The notes beneath the pieces are model-generated. The model had not been told where the DNA came from, made no database searches, and saw only the letters and a list, made by a program, of their open reading frames with translations. Below, piece by piece: positions 24,388-32,167 of a stretch of 37,038 nucleotides of DNA. The stretch is from assembly GCA_944381405.1 (NCBI GenBank), contig CALWLA010000022.1, positions 1-37,038 of the forward strand, written 5' to 3'. How positions within the stretch are numbered: the stretch's first letter is position 1; every line of letters begins with the position of its first letter. Source of the stretch: an uncultured Lachnospiraceae bacterium (lineage in GTDB: Bacteria > Bacillota > Clostridia > Lachnospirales > Lachnospiraceae). A program made the position numbers and the translations under genes.

Positions 24388-25293
24388 ATGAATAGAAACG
24401 GTTTCAGAAAAGGCGCAGGTCTTTTGCTGGCGGCTGTCCTTGCAGCGGCAGTGCTTCCGGCGCTTCCGGCTGGAAAAACAGGACCGGACCAGGAAATGGG
24501 GACGGGATTTATGCAGCTTAAGGCTTACGCCGCCCAGCAGAAGGGAGAGGAGATCGGCCTTGATCCGGAATGGAAATATGCGGATTTTGCCGCCATCAAA
24601 AGCGGAAAGGCGGTGCTTTACAAGGCCCAGTCCAACCGGAAGGGCAAGGTGATCGCGGTCAACGCCGGTCACGGCACCAAGGGCGGCACCTCCGTAAAGA
24701 CCTGGTGCCATCCGGACAAGACCCCCAAGGTAACAGGCGGCACCACCAGCGCCGGAGCCACAAAAGCGGTGGCGGTTTCCAGCGGCATGACCTTCAAGGA
24801 CGGAACGCCGGAGAGCAAGGTGACCCTCCGCATGGCCCAGATCCTGAAGGACAAGCTCCTGGCAGCAGGCTATGACGTACTGATGCTGCGGGATGGGGAG
24901 GACGTACAGCTTGACAATGTGGCCAGAAGCGTCATCGCCAACAACAAGGCAGACTGCCATATCGCGCTGCACTGGGACGGAGACGGCCTCAGCACCATCA
25001 AAGGCTGCTTTTACATGTCCGTGCCGGACGCCTTGAAGACCATGGAGCCAGTGGCTTCCCACTGGAAGGAGCATGAGCGGCTGGGAGACTGCCTCATCGA
25101 AGGGCTGCGGGCCCAGGGCATGAAGATCTGGGGCTCCAATCCCCTGGATATGGATCTGACCCAGACCTCCTACAGCACCATCCCCTCGGTGGATATCGAG
25201 CTGGGCAATCAGTGCTCCAGGCATGATGACGATCTGCTGCGCCAGGAGGCGGAGGGCCTGTTAAAGGGTATCAACAGCTTCTTCGGCTATTGA
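24388..25293 (+). CDS. Secreted N-acetylmuramoyl-L-alanine amidase (Amidase_3)
   Basis: A 301-residue zinc amidase that cleaves the peptide from the glycan strand of peptidoglycan. ATG 24388 is preferred; a TTG at 24376 is too close to the ribosome site TTGGAGG. A hydrophobic signal or anchor segment (GLLLAAVLAAAVLPALPA) is near the N-terminus. Zinc ligands are inferred as His in NAGHGTKGG, Glu in TPESKVTLR and His in IALHWDGD, with the catalytic Glu in SVDIELGNQ. A stretch of about 35 residues between the first His and the Glu ligand is longer than in the basic family. There is no SH3 or cell-wall repeat. It closes the ABC-ung-uppP-mnmA run and ends before a bidirectional terminator. Confidence 0.88.
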   Translation: MNRNGFRKGAGLLLAAVLAAAVLPALPAGKTGPDQEMGTGFMQLKAYAAQQKGEEIGLDPEWKYADFAAIKSGKAVLYKAQSNRKGKVIAVNAGHGTKGGTSVKTWCHPDKTPKVTGGTTSAGATKAVAVSSGMTFKDGTPESKVTLRMAQILKDKLLAAGYDVLMLRDGEDVQLDNVARSVIANNKADCHIALHWDGDGLSTIKGCFYMSVPDALKTMEPVASHWKEHERLGDCLIEGLRAQGMKIWGSNPLDMDLTQTSYSTIPSVDIELGNQCSRHDDDLLRQEAEGLLKGINSFFGY

Positions 25294-25362
25294 TACAACA
25301 AAGGGAAGCAGGATTTTACAGGCACATCAGAGCCTGCAGGGACATCTGAATTCACGGAAACA

Positions 25363-25408
25363 AAAAAGCTTCAGCGCTGCCGCATCAGGCAGAGGGCTGA
25401 AGCTTTTT
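25363..25408. terminator. Bidirectional terminator between convergent genes
   Basis: A perfect 13-bp outer stem pairs AAAAAGCTTCAGC (25363-25375) with GCTGAAGCTTTTT (25396-25408), and CTGCC (25377-25381) pairs with GGCAG (25388-25392) inside. A and T runs on both sides allow it to serve the amidase gene on the plus strand and maf on the minus strand. The remaining 69 bases upstream hold a weaker CAGGC/GCCTG inverted repeat. Confidence 0.9.
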
Positions 25409-25431
25409 GTATCGGGAAAACCTCAGAGAGC

Positions 25432-25995
25432 CTACAGAAAGGCCGCAAGCTCCCGGGCGATCCGGGCGATGGGAAAGCCCACCACGGTGTAATAGTCGCC
25501 TTCGATGGCCTTTACCAGCAGAGCGCCCGCGCCCTGAATGCCGTAGGCTCCCGCCTTGTCAGAGGGCTCTCCCGTGGCAATATAGGCGTCGATCTCGGCC
25601 TCGCTCAGAGGATAGAACTCCACATGGGTAACGGAGGAAAAGGATTTTTCCAGCTCCCTGGAGAGGATGCAGACGCCGGTACAGACCTGATGCTTCTTTC
25701 CGGAAAGCATCCGGAGCATCCTGCGGGCGTCCTCCGGGTCCCGGGGCTTGCCCAGGATCTCCCCCTGGCAGATCACCACCGTATCGGAGCCGATGACCAC
25801 CGGGGGATCCTGATCCTCCCGGTGTTTTTCAAAGATCTCCCTCGCCTTATGGCAGGCCAGATATTCCGCAGCATCCTCCACGGGAAAATGATCCGGAAGC
25901 AGCTCCTCTCCCTTTGCAGGCTCGCAGAGGAAGGGGCGGTTCAGTTTTTCCATCAGTTCCTGCCGCCTGGGAGAGGCGGAGGCCAGGATCAGCAT
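25432..25995 (-). CDS. maf: Maf-family nucleoside triphosphate pyrophosphatase
   Basis: A 187-residue house-cleaning enzyme that hydrolyses dTTP, UTP or modified nucleotides to the monophosphate. The N-terminus LILASASPRRQELM is the family signature, with the SxSPRR phosphate loop. GSDTVVICQGEILGKP carries the catalytic Asp, and EGDYYTVVGFPIARI near the C-terminus is also typical. The SDTVV form groups with the dTTP/UTP type, but that is inference. Its start overlaps the end of the aminotransferase gene by 7 bases on the minus strand, so the two are co-translated, and the bidirectional terminator lies downstream. Confidence 0.94.
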   Translation of the reverse strand: MLILASASPRRQELMEKLNRPFLCEPAKGEELLPDHFPVEDAAEYLACHKAREIFEKHREDQDPPVVIGSDTVVICQGEILGKPRDPEDARRMLRMLSGKKHQVCTGVCILSRELEKSFSSVTHVEFYPLSEAEIDAYIATGEPSDKAGAYGIQGAGALLVKAIEGDYYTVVGFPIARIARELAAFL

Positions 25996-27290
25996 ACCGC
26001 CTCCCCGGCCTCGATCAGCAGCTTTTCGATGCTCACCAGCTTGACGCAGAGGGCCAGGAGCCGGGCTGCGGTTTCGATCTCGTCGAGAGAAGGATAGGAG
26101 GGGGCGATGCGGATGTTCCGGTCCTCTGGATCCTTGCCATAGGGGAAGGTAGCGCCTGCAGGCGTCAGCACCACGCCGGCCTTTTTGGCCTTGGCGACGA
26201 TGGCCTTGGCGCAGCCCGGCAGGGAATCAAAGGAGATGAAGTATCCGCCGTTGGGGCAGGTCCAGCTTCCGATATCCAGGCCGCCCAGCTCCTCCTGGAA
26301 GATATGTTCCACCGCCTCGAACTTGGGACGCATGATATCTGCGTGGAGGCGCATGTGCTCCACCACCCCGTGGATGTCTTTGAAGAACCGGACATGCCTG
26401 AGCTGGTTCACCTTGTCGTGGCCGATGGTCTGGAACTTAAGCTGCCGGCGGACGTCCTCCAGGTTGTTGAGGGAAGCGGCGCAGGCTGCGATGCCGGAGC
26501 CGGGGAAGCTGATCTTGGAGGTGGAAGCAAATTTGTAGACCAGGTCCGGATTTCCGGCCCGCTTGCATTCCGCCAGGATCTCGATCAGATGATCCTGATG
26601 ATGATCGTATAAATGATGCACGGTGTAGGCGTTATCCCAGTAAATGCGGAAATCCGCCGCCGCAGGCTGCAGCCGGGCAAACCGCCGCACCGTCTCATCG
26701 TCATAGGAGTTTCCGGTGGGGTTGGAGTATTTGGGCACGCACCAGATGCCTTTGATGCTGTCGTCCTCCGCCACCAGCTTTTCTACCATGTCCATATCCG
26801 GGCCCGTAGGCAGCATGGGCACATTGATCATTTCGATGCCGAAATATTCGGTGATGGCGAAATGACGGTCATAGCCGGGAACCGGACAGAGAAATTTTAC
26901 CTTCGGCAGCTTGCACCAGGGCGTAGAGCCCATGACGCCGTGGGTCATGCTGCGGCTGATGAAGTCGAACATGACGTTTAAGCTGGAGTTTCCATAGATG
27001 ATGATATTGTCCGGGTTTACCTCCATGATATCGCCCAGGAGCTCCTTGGCTTCGGGGATGCCGTCCAGAACGCCGTAGTTGCGGCAGTCCAGTCCGTCCT
27101 CGCAGGTCAGGTCTGCATGGCTGTTCAGCACGTCCATCATGCCCATGGACAGATCCAGCTGCTCCGGGCTTGGCTTGCCCCGGGACATGTTCAGATTCAG
27201 CGCCCTGTACTGGTAATCCCTGTATTCCAGGCTGAGTTCCTCATAGAGCTTGTGCAGCTCCGGCAGCTCCATTTCACTGTACTTTTTCAT
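25989..27290 (-). CDS. Aspartate aminotransferase, subgroup Ic (PF12897 type)
   Basis: A 433-residue PLP-dependent fold type I enzyme. The PLP lysine is Lys259 in FASTSKISFPGSG. YSNPTGNSY and IYWDNAY precede it and hold the Asn and Asp that contact the cofactor ring. The N-terminus NMSRGKPSPEQLDLS and the C-terminal RNIRIAPSYPS are typical of the subgroup found in Clostridia and Corynebacterium rather than of AspC or MalY. It likely exchanges the amino group between aspartate and 2-oxoglutarate in the cytoplasm. An AAGGAGG site on the minus strand precedes the ATG, and a full promoter lies further upstream (27333-27361). Confidence 0.9.
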   Translation of the reverse strand: MKKYSEMELPELHKLYEELSLEYRDYQYRALNLNMSRGKPSPEQLDLSMGMMDVLNSHADLTCEDGLDCRNYGVLDGIPEAKELLGDIMEVNPDNIIIYGNSSLNVMFDFISRSMTHGVMGSTPWCKLPKVKFLCPVPGYDRHFAITEYFGIEMINVPMLPTGPDMDMVEKLVAEDDSIKGIWCVPKYSNPTGNSYDDETVRRFARLQPAAADFRIYWDNAYTVHHLYDHHQDHLIEILAECKRAGNPDLVYKFASTSKISFPGSGIAACAASLNNLEDVRRQLKFQTIGHDKVNQLRHVRFFKDIHGVVEHMRLHADIMRPKFEAVEHIFQEELGGLDIGSWTCPNGGYFISFDSLPGCAKAIVAKAKKAGVVLTPAGATFPYGKDPEDRNIRIAPSYPSLDEIETAARLLALCVKLVSIEKLLIEAGEAVC

Positions 27291-27332
27291 ATGGAAACCT
27301 CCTTGTTTTTTTACGTTGTCCGTATTTGCAAA

Positions 27333-27361
27333 AGTATAGCATAGAAGTTTTTTGCAAACAA
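27333..27361 (-). promoter_or_regulatory. Minus-strand promoter of aspartate aminotransferase-maf
   Basis: Read on the minus strand: TTGTTT (27361-27356), 17-base spacer, TATACT (27338-27333) with TGC in front, an extended -10. It is followed by an AAGGAGG ribosome site. It diverges from the rnf promoter about 115 bases away. Confidence 0.8.
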
Positions 27362-27449
27362 GCGGCAGAACCGGGATTTTCGGGCCCGTGGAAGGCGCTT
27401 TTTTATCTGTTTTGTATCAAAAAAGATACCGTTTTGCTGATAATATTTA

Positions 27450-27458
27450 TGGTATACT
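27450..27458 (+). promoter_or_regulatory. Probable extended -10 promoter of the rnf operon
   Basis: TGGTATACT at 27450-27458 is a near-ideal extended -10 box. The -35 region (about 27430-27435) is poor, as extended -10 promoters allow. Just upstream is a small inverted repeat, GTATC (27414-27418) and GATAC (27425-27429), around six A, a possible operator. A start near 27465 would put the entire 52-bp repeat array in the transcribed leader. Confidence 0.6.
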
Positions 27459-27471
27459 AATGGATAAACAT

Positions 27472-27747
27472 GGCAAGATCAAGGAAGCACCCTTTGGGTG
27501 TACCTTCATGCAGTGAAAAGCACGGCAAGATTAAGGAAGCACCCTCCGGGTGTACCTTTATGCCGTGGAAGACACGGCAAGATCAAGGAAACACCCTCCG
27601 GGTGTACCTTTATGCCGTGGAAGACACGGCAAGATCAAGGAAACACCCTTCGGGTGTACCTTTATGCCGTGGAAGACACGGCAAGATCAAGGAAACACCC
27701 TTCGGGTGTACCTTTATGCCGTGGAAGACACGGCAAGATCAAGGAAA
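27472..27747 (+). repeat. Tandem array of five 52-bp units plus a partial unit in the rnf leader
   Basis: Units begin with GGCAAGAT at exactly 27472, 27524, 27576, 27628 and 27680; a sixth, partial copy starts at 27732 and runs into the rnfC ribosome site. Units 4 and 5 are identical. Unit 3 differs by one base, unit 2 by a few and unit 1 by the most. Each unit holds a hairpin ACACCC-TTC-GGGTGT (first pair G-T in units 1 and 2, loops TTT, TCC, TCC, TTC, TTC). Each junction between units holds a second one, TGCCGTG-GAAGA-CACGGCA (one mismatch at the first junction). The period is not a multiple of three, which argues against coding. It lies between the rnf promoter and rnfC. Confidence 0.95.
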
Positions 27748-27761
27748 GGGGAAATTGAGGT

Positions 27762-29177
27762 ATGAAACTGTTTACATTTAAGGGCGGCGCTCATCCCAAT
27801 GAGGGCAAGGCCTTAAGTGAGAACTGCGGCATCAGACGGCTGGAGCTTCCCGGCGAATATGTGTTCCCGGTTTCCCAGCATATCGGCGCGCCTGCAAAGC
27901 CTCTCGTGGCAGCAGGAGACCGGGTGCTGGCGGGACAGAAGCTGGCGGAAGCAGGCGGCTTTATTTCTGCAGACGTGCTGTCCTCCGTGTCCGGAACCGT
28001 CAAGGCGGTGGAGCCCCGGATGCAGGTAAGCGGATTTCCGGTGATGTCCGTGGTGGTGGAAAACGACGGACTTTATGAAACCGCCCCCGGCATCGGAGAA
28101 AAGCGGGATTGGCAGGGGCTCACAAAGGAAGAGATCCGTCAGATCGTCCGGGATGCAGGCATTGTGGGACTGGGCGGCGCAGGCTTCCCCACAGCGGTGA
28201 AGCTGATGCCGAAAAATGATGAAGCCATCGACTACTTCATCGCCAACGGCTCCGAATGCGAGCCCTTCCTCACCAGCGATTACCGGATGCTGATGGAGGA
28301 GGGCGAGCGGATCGTAGGGGGCCTGGAGATCTGCCTTTCTCTGTTCCCCAACGCAAAGGGAATCATCGCCATCGAGGACAACAAGCCCGAGGCCATCAGC
28401 CGCATGGAAAAACTGGTTTCCGGCAAGGAGCGTATCGAGGTGGCCTCCCTCAAGACAAAGTATCCGGAGGGCGGCGAGCGGCAGCTCATCAACGCCGTGA
28501 CCGGACGCTATATCAATTCCGGGATGCTTCCGGCAGATGCCGGCTGCATCGTGGACAACGTGGCTACCCTGGCTGCCATTTACGATGCGGTGGCCATGAG
28601 CACGCCCCTGATGGAAAAGGTGATCACCATTACGGGAGACGCCGTGGCGGAACCCGCCAACGTGCAGGTGCGCCTGGGCATTTCCTACAAGGCTGTGCTG
28701 GAGGCCTGCGGCGGTCTTAAGACTGAGGCGAAAAAGCTGATCTGCGGAGGTCCCATGATGGGACAGGCGCTTTTTGAGCTGGCCTGCCCGGTGACCAAGC
28801 CTTCCTCAGCCTTGTGCGCCTTCGCTCACGATGAGGTAGCAGAAAATCCGACGACACCCTGTATCCGCTGCGGCCGCTGCGTGGAGGCCTGCCCGGAGTT
28901 CCTGGTGCCGCCTATGATGGTAAAAGCTGCGACCCATGACGACCTGGCAGGGTTTGAAGCCCTGAACGGCATGGAGTGTATGGAGTGCGGAACCTGCGCC
29001 TATGTTTGTCCTGCAAGACGTCCTCTGACCCAGATCTTCAAGCAGGCGAGAAAAATGGTAATGGCAGACCGGAAGATCAAGGCCGCGGAAAAGAAGCAGC
29101 GGGAAGAGCACGAGGCAGCGGCAAAACGGGAAGCAGAACAGAAGCTGGCGGCAGACAAGGCCGCAGAAACGGTATAA
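27762..29177 (+). CDS. rnfC: RnfC, NADH-binding subunit of the Rnf complex
   Basis: A 471-residue peripheral subunit that carries the NAD site and FMN. The N-terminal part to about residue 100 forms the barrel-sandwich domain typical of RnfC, followed by the Gly-rich GLGGAGFPTAVKL and NGSECEPFLTSDYR. Two [4Fe-4S] motifs are at about residues 367-378 (CIRCGRCVEACPE) and 405-416 (CMECGTCAYVCPA). The C-terminal 40 residues are a charged Ala/Glu/Lys helix. Rnf oxidises reduced ferredoxin, reduces NAD+ and pumps Na+ or H+. It is the first gene of the operon, directly behind the repeat leader, with an AAGGGG ribosome site. Confidence 0.97.
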   Translation: MKLFTFKGGAHPNEGKALSENCGIRRLELPGEYVFPVSQHIGAPAKPLVAAGDRVLAGQKLAEAGGFISADVLSSVSGTVKAVEPRMQVSGFPVMSVVVENDGLYETAPGIGEKRDWQGLTKEEIRQIVRDAGIVGLGGAGFPTAVKLMPKNDEAIDYFIANGSECEPFLTSDYRMLMEEGERIVGGLEICLSLFPNAKGIIAIEDNKPEAISRMEKLVSGKERIEVASLKTKYPEGGERQLINAVTGRYINSGMLPADAGCIVDNVATLAAIYDAVAMSTPLMEKVITITGDAVAEPANVQVRLGISYKAVLEACGGLKTEAKKLICGGPMMGQALFELACPVTKPSSALCAFAHDEVAENPTTPCIRCGRCVEACPEFLVPPMMVKAATHDDLAGFEALNGMECMECGTCAYVCPARRPLTQIFKQARKMVMADRKIKAAEKKQREEHEAAAKREAEQKLAADKAAETV

Positions 29178-29192
29178 GGGAGGGAAAGCGAA

Positions 29193-30215
29193 ATGGAACA
29201 GACAGCAGAACGCAAAAAACTCGCCCATGTATCCTCATCACCCCATTTCCGGACGCCGGTGACCACCAGGCGGCTGATGCTGGACGTGGTGATCGCCATG
29301 ATTCCGGCGCTTTTATGGGGCGTTTATCATTTTGGTTTTTATGCGCTGGTGGTGACCATCGCCACCGTGGCAGCCTGTGTGATCTCAGAGTATGTTTATG
29401 AGCGTTGCATGAAGCTGCCCATCACCATCGACGACGGCTCGGCGGTGGTGACGGGCATGATCTTGGCGCTGAACATGCCGCCCCAGATCCCCTTGTTCAT
29501 TCCGGTGCTTGGCGGCGTATTCGCCATCATCGTGGTAAAGCAGCTTTACGGCGGCCTGGGACAGAACTTCATGAATCCGGCGCTGGCGGCGAGATGCTTT
29601 TTGATGATCTCCTTTGCAAAGCCCATGACGGACTTCACCATGCCCGGCGCGGTGGACGCGGTTTCTTCCGCAACCCCCCTTGCGGTGATGAAGGCAGGAG
29701 AGAGCGTCAGCCTGACGGACCTTTTCATCGGAAATATCTCCGGAACCATCGGCGAGGTGTCCGCCCTGGCGCTTCTGCTGGGCGCGGCTTATCTGCTGGC
29801 AAGAAAGGTCATCAGCATCCGGATCCCCGGCATGTACATCCTGACCTTTGTGGTATTCATGCTGGTATTTTCCGGTCACGGTCTGGATCCCTACTACCTG
29901 GCCTGCCAGGTTTGCGGCGGCGGCCTGATCTTCGGCGCATTCTTCATGGCGACGGATTATGTAACGGGTCCCCTCACTCCGGCGGGACAGATGGTCTACG
30001 GCGTGATCCTGGGCGTGCTGACAGGCATTTTCCGTGTATTCGGCGCATCGGCAGAGGGCGTGTCCTACGCCATCATCCTTTCCAATATCCTCTGCCCGCT
30101 GATCGAGAAATATACGGTGCCCACCGCCTTTGGCAAGGGCCGGTATGTGGAGCTTACCAAAAAGCTGCTGGTTGAAAACAAGGATACAAAGCATGTGGCA
30201 AAGGAGGGCAGATGA
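29193..30215 (+). CDS. rnfD: RnfD, membrane FMN subunit of the Rnf complex
   Basis: A 340-residue integral membrane protein with about nine to ten hydrophobic segments. Family marks are SSPHFRTPVTTRRLMLDV, GSAVVTGMILALNMPP and QNFMNPALAARCFL. The covalent FMN site is SSATPL, with Thr161 as the likely acceptor. GDD-type loops and DYVTGPLTPAGQ toward the C-terminus are also typical. AGGGAGGG precedes the start. The stop overlaps rnfG (ATGA). Confidence 0.97.
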   Translation: MEQTAERKKLAHVSSSPHFRTPVTTRRLMLDVVIAMIPALLWGVYHFGFYALVVTIATVAACVISEYVYERCMKLPITIDDGSAVVTGMILALNMPPQIPLFIPVLGGVFAIIVVKQLYGGLGQNFMNPALAARCFLMISFAKPMTDFTMPGAVDAVSSATPLAVMKAGESVSLTDLFIGNISGTIGEVSALALLLGAAYLLARKVISIRIPGMYILTFVVFMLVFSGHGLDPYYLACQVCGGGLIFGAFFMATDYVTGPLTPAGQMVYGVILGVLTGIFRVFGASAEGVSYAIILSNILCPLIEKYTVPTAFGKGRYVELTKKLLVENKDTKHVAKEGR

Positions 30216-30826
30216 TCATGGCGGACAATATCAAAACTGCAGTGACCCTCTTTCTGATCACGCTGATCTCCGGTCTTTTGCTGGGGGGCGTTTACGCGAT
30301 CACAAAGGAGCCGATTGCACTGGCAAATCAGGCGGCGCTTTACGCAGCCTATGAAACTCTGGTGCCTGGCGGCGCAGAGTATGAGGAGCAGGCGGCGGCC
30401 ACAGAAAAGGCAAACGCCGACCTTGCGGACGGCAGATATGGAAATGTAACCATCAACAACGTGGTGATGCCGGTGGACGCCTCCGGCAACGCTCTGGGAT
30501 ATATCGTGGACGTGACCTCCCATGACGGCTACGGCGGAGATATCCAGCTGACGGTGGGCTACACCGGCGAGGAGGGAGCCCTGACCTGTACAGGCATCAG
30601 CTTCCTGACCCTGGCGGAGACCGCGGGCCTTGGCATGAACGCCCAGGAGCCGGAGTTCATGGAGCAGTATGTGGGAAAGACCACAGAGGCCCTGACAGTC
30701 ACCAAGAGCGGCAGCGCAGGAGAGCATGAGATCAATGCCATGTCAGGCGCTACCATCACCACCGACGCAGTCACCAACGCGGTGAACGCCGCCAACTACG
30801 CGGTGACGGCAGGCATGGAAGGTTAA
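30212..30826 (+). CDS. rnfG: RnfG, covalent FMN subunit of the Rnf complex
   Basis: A 204-residue protein with one N-terminal membrane helix (about residues 9-30) and a large outer domain. The FMN-binding motif SGATIT is at residues 178-183, and Thr183 is the expected site of the phosphoester bond made by a flavin transferase, which is not encoded in this window. GYIVDVTSHDGYGGDI is the conserved FMN-domain core. The start has two nearby ATG codons (30212 and 30218); the first overlaps the rnfD stop. Confidence 0.95.
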   Translation: MIMADNIKTAVTLFLITLISGLLLGGVYAITKEPIALANQAALYAAYETLVPGGAEYEEQAAATEKANADLADGRYGNVTINNVVMPVDASGNALGYIVDVTSHDGYGGDIQLTVGYTGEEGALTCTGISFLTLAETAGLGMNAQEPEFMEQYVGKTTEALTVTKSGSAGEHEINAMSGATITTDAVTNAVNAANYAVTAGMEG

Positions 30827-30842
30827 GGAAGGAGGGAACGGT

Positions 30843-31580
30843 ATGAGCAAATATCTGGAAAGAATCTGGAACGGTATCATCAAAGAGAACCCTACCTTCG
30901 TCATCATGCTGGGCATGTGCCCCACCCTGGCTACCACCACCAGCGCCAGCAATGGCTTCGGCATGGGCCTGGCCACTACGGCGGTGCTGGTATTCAGCAA
31001 TCTGGTGATCTCGGCTCTGAGAAACATCATCCCCGACAAGGTCCGCATTCCGGCCTATATCGTGGTGATCGCTTCCCTGGTGACCATCGTGCAGCTTCTG
31101 ATGCAGGCATATGTGCAGGGACTTTACAATACCCTGGGCATCTATATTCCCCTGATCGTGGTAAACTGTATCATCATGGGCCGGGCAGAGGCCTATGCGG
31201 CAAAGCATTCGCCCCTTTTGTCCATGTTTGACGGCATCGGCATGGGCCTTGGATTTACCCTGGCCCTCACCATCATCGGCTTCTGCCGGGAGCTGATCGG
31301 CGCAGGCAGCGTCTTCGGCTACGAGATCATTCCGGCGGATTTCCATGTGAGCATCTTCGTCATGGCGCCGGGCGCATTTTTCGTGCTGGCTGTGCTGACG
31401 GCACTGCAGAATAAGCTGAAAGCGCCTTCGGCCACCAACCTTTCCGAAGAAGAACGGAATGCCCGGAAGAAGCAGGGGCAGAAGACCGGCTGCGACGGCA
31501 ACTGTCAGAACTGCATGCTCCATGCAGAGGAGATCGCCGCCAACGTGGCAAAACGGGCTGAGGAGGTGAAGAAATCATGA
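30843..31580 (+). CDS. rnfE: RnfE, membrane subunit of the Rnf complex
   Basis: A 245-residue membrane protein with six hydrophobic segments, homologous to RnfA and in opposite topology. Conserved membrane cysteines are in MLGMCPTLATTTS and VNCIIMGRAEAYA; in solved complexes the RnfA/RnfE cysteines hold an intramembrane [2Fe-2S] cluster. The C-terminus has a hydrophilic extension with CDGNCQNC (nt 31491-31514), a C-x3-C-x2-C pattern after a Lys-rich stretch. The gene has an AGGAGGG site and overlaps rnfA by 4 bases (ATGA). Confidence 0.96.
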   Translation: MSKYLERIWNGIIKENPTFVIMLGMCPTLATTTSASNGFGMGLATTAVLVFSNLVISALRNIIPDKVRIPAYIVVIASLVTIVQLLMQAYVQGLYNTLGIYIPLIVVNCIIMGRAEAYAAKHSPLLSMFDGIGMGLGFTLALTIIGFCRELIGAGSVFGYEIIPADFHVSIFVMAPGAFFVLAVLTALQNKLKAPSATNLSEEERNARKKQGQKTGCDGNCQNCMLHAEEIAANVAKRAEEVKKS

Positions 31581-32152
31581 AGGAACTGTTATTGATCGCG
31601 ATCGGATCAGCCCTGGTGAACAACGTGGTGCTGAGCCAGTTTCTGGGCATCTGCCCCTTCCTGGGCGTATCCAAGCAGGTAAAGACCGCTGCCGGTATGG
31701 GCACGGCGGTCATCTTCGTTATCGTTCTGGCCTCCGCCCTGGCGTCCCTGATCTATGACCATGTGCTGGTGGCTCTGGGACTTGAGTACCTGCAGACCAT
31801 CGTGTTCATCCTGGTGATCGCCGCCCTGGTACAGTTTGTGGAAATGTTCTTAAAGCGCTACATGGTTTCCCTGTATCAGGCCCTGGGCGTGTATCTGCCC
31901 CTGATCACCACCAACTGCGCCGTGCTGGGCGTGGCCCTGACCAACGTACAGAAGAGCTACGGTCTTCTGGAATCCGTGGTAAATGGCGCAGGCGTTTCCA
32001 TCGGATTTACCATCGCCATCGTGCTGATGGCAGGCGTGCGGGAAAAGATCGCTTACAACGACATTCCCAAAAGCTTCCAGGGTTCCCCCATCGTGCTGAT
32101 CACGGCGGGACTGATGGCCATCGCATTCTGCGGATTTTCCGGTTTGATTTAA
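31577..32152 (+). CDS. rnfA: RnfA, membrane subunit of the Rnf complex
   Basis: A 191-residue membrane protein of normal length with six helices. NNVVLSQFLGICPFLGVSKQV and TTNCAVLGVALTN hold the two Cys that are thought to share an intramembrane iron-sulfur cluster with RnfE. It forms the central part of the electron path across the membrane. Start and stop are tightly coupled with rnfE (4-base overlap) and rnfB (15-base gap). Confidence 0.97.
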   Translation: MKELLLIAIGSALVNNVVLSQFLGICPFLGVSKQVKTAAGMGTAVIFVIVLASALASLIYDHVLVALGLEYLQTIVFILVIAALVQFVEMFLKRYMVSLYQALGVYLPLITTNCAVLGVALTNVQKSYGLLESVVNGAGVSIGFTIAIVLMAGVREKIAYNDIPKSFQGSPIVLITAGLMAIAFCGFSGLI

Positions 32153-32167
32153 AGGAGGCGACAGATT

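Noticed and set aside
27472-27747. CRISPR array
   Set aside because: Units are contiguous with no variable spacers between repeats, and no cas genes are nearby.
27470-27781. Open reading frames through the 52-bp repeats that would encode a repeat peptide
   Set aside because: The period is not divisible by three, so all three frames cycle through the same DNA. There is no ribosome site at the first ATG, and the hairpins explain the conservation better.
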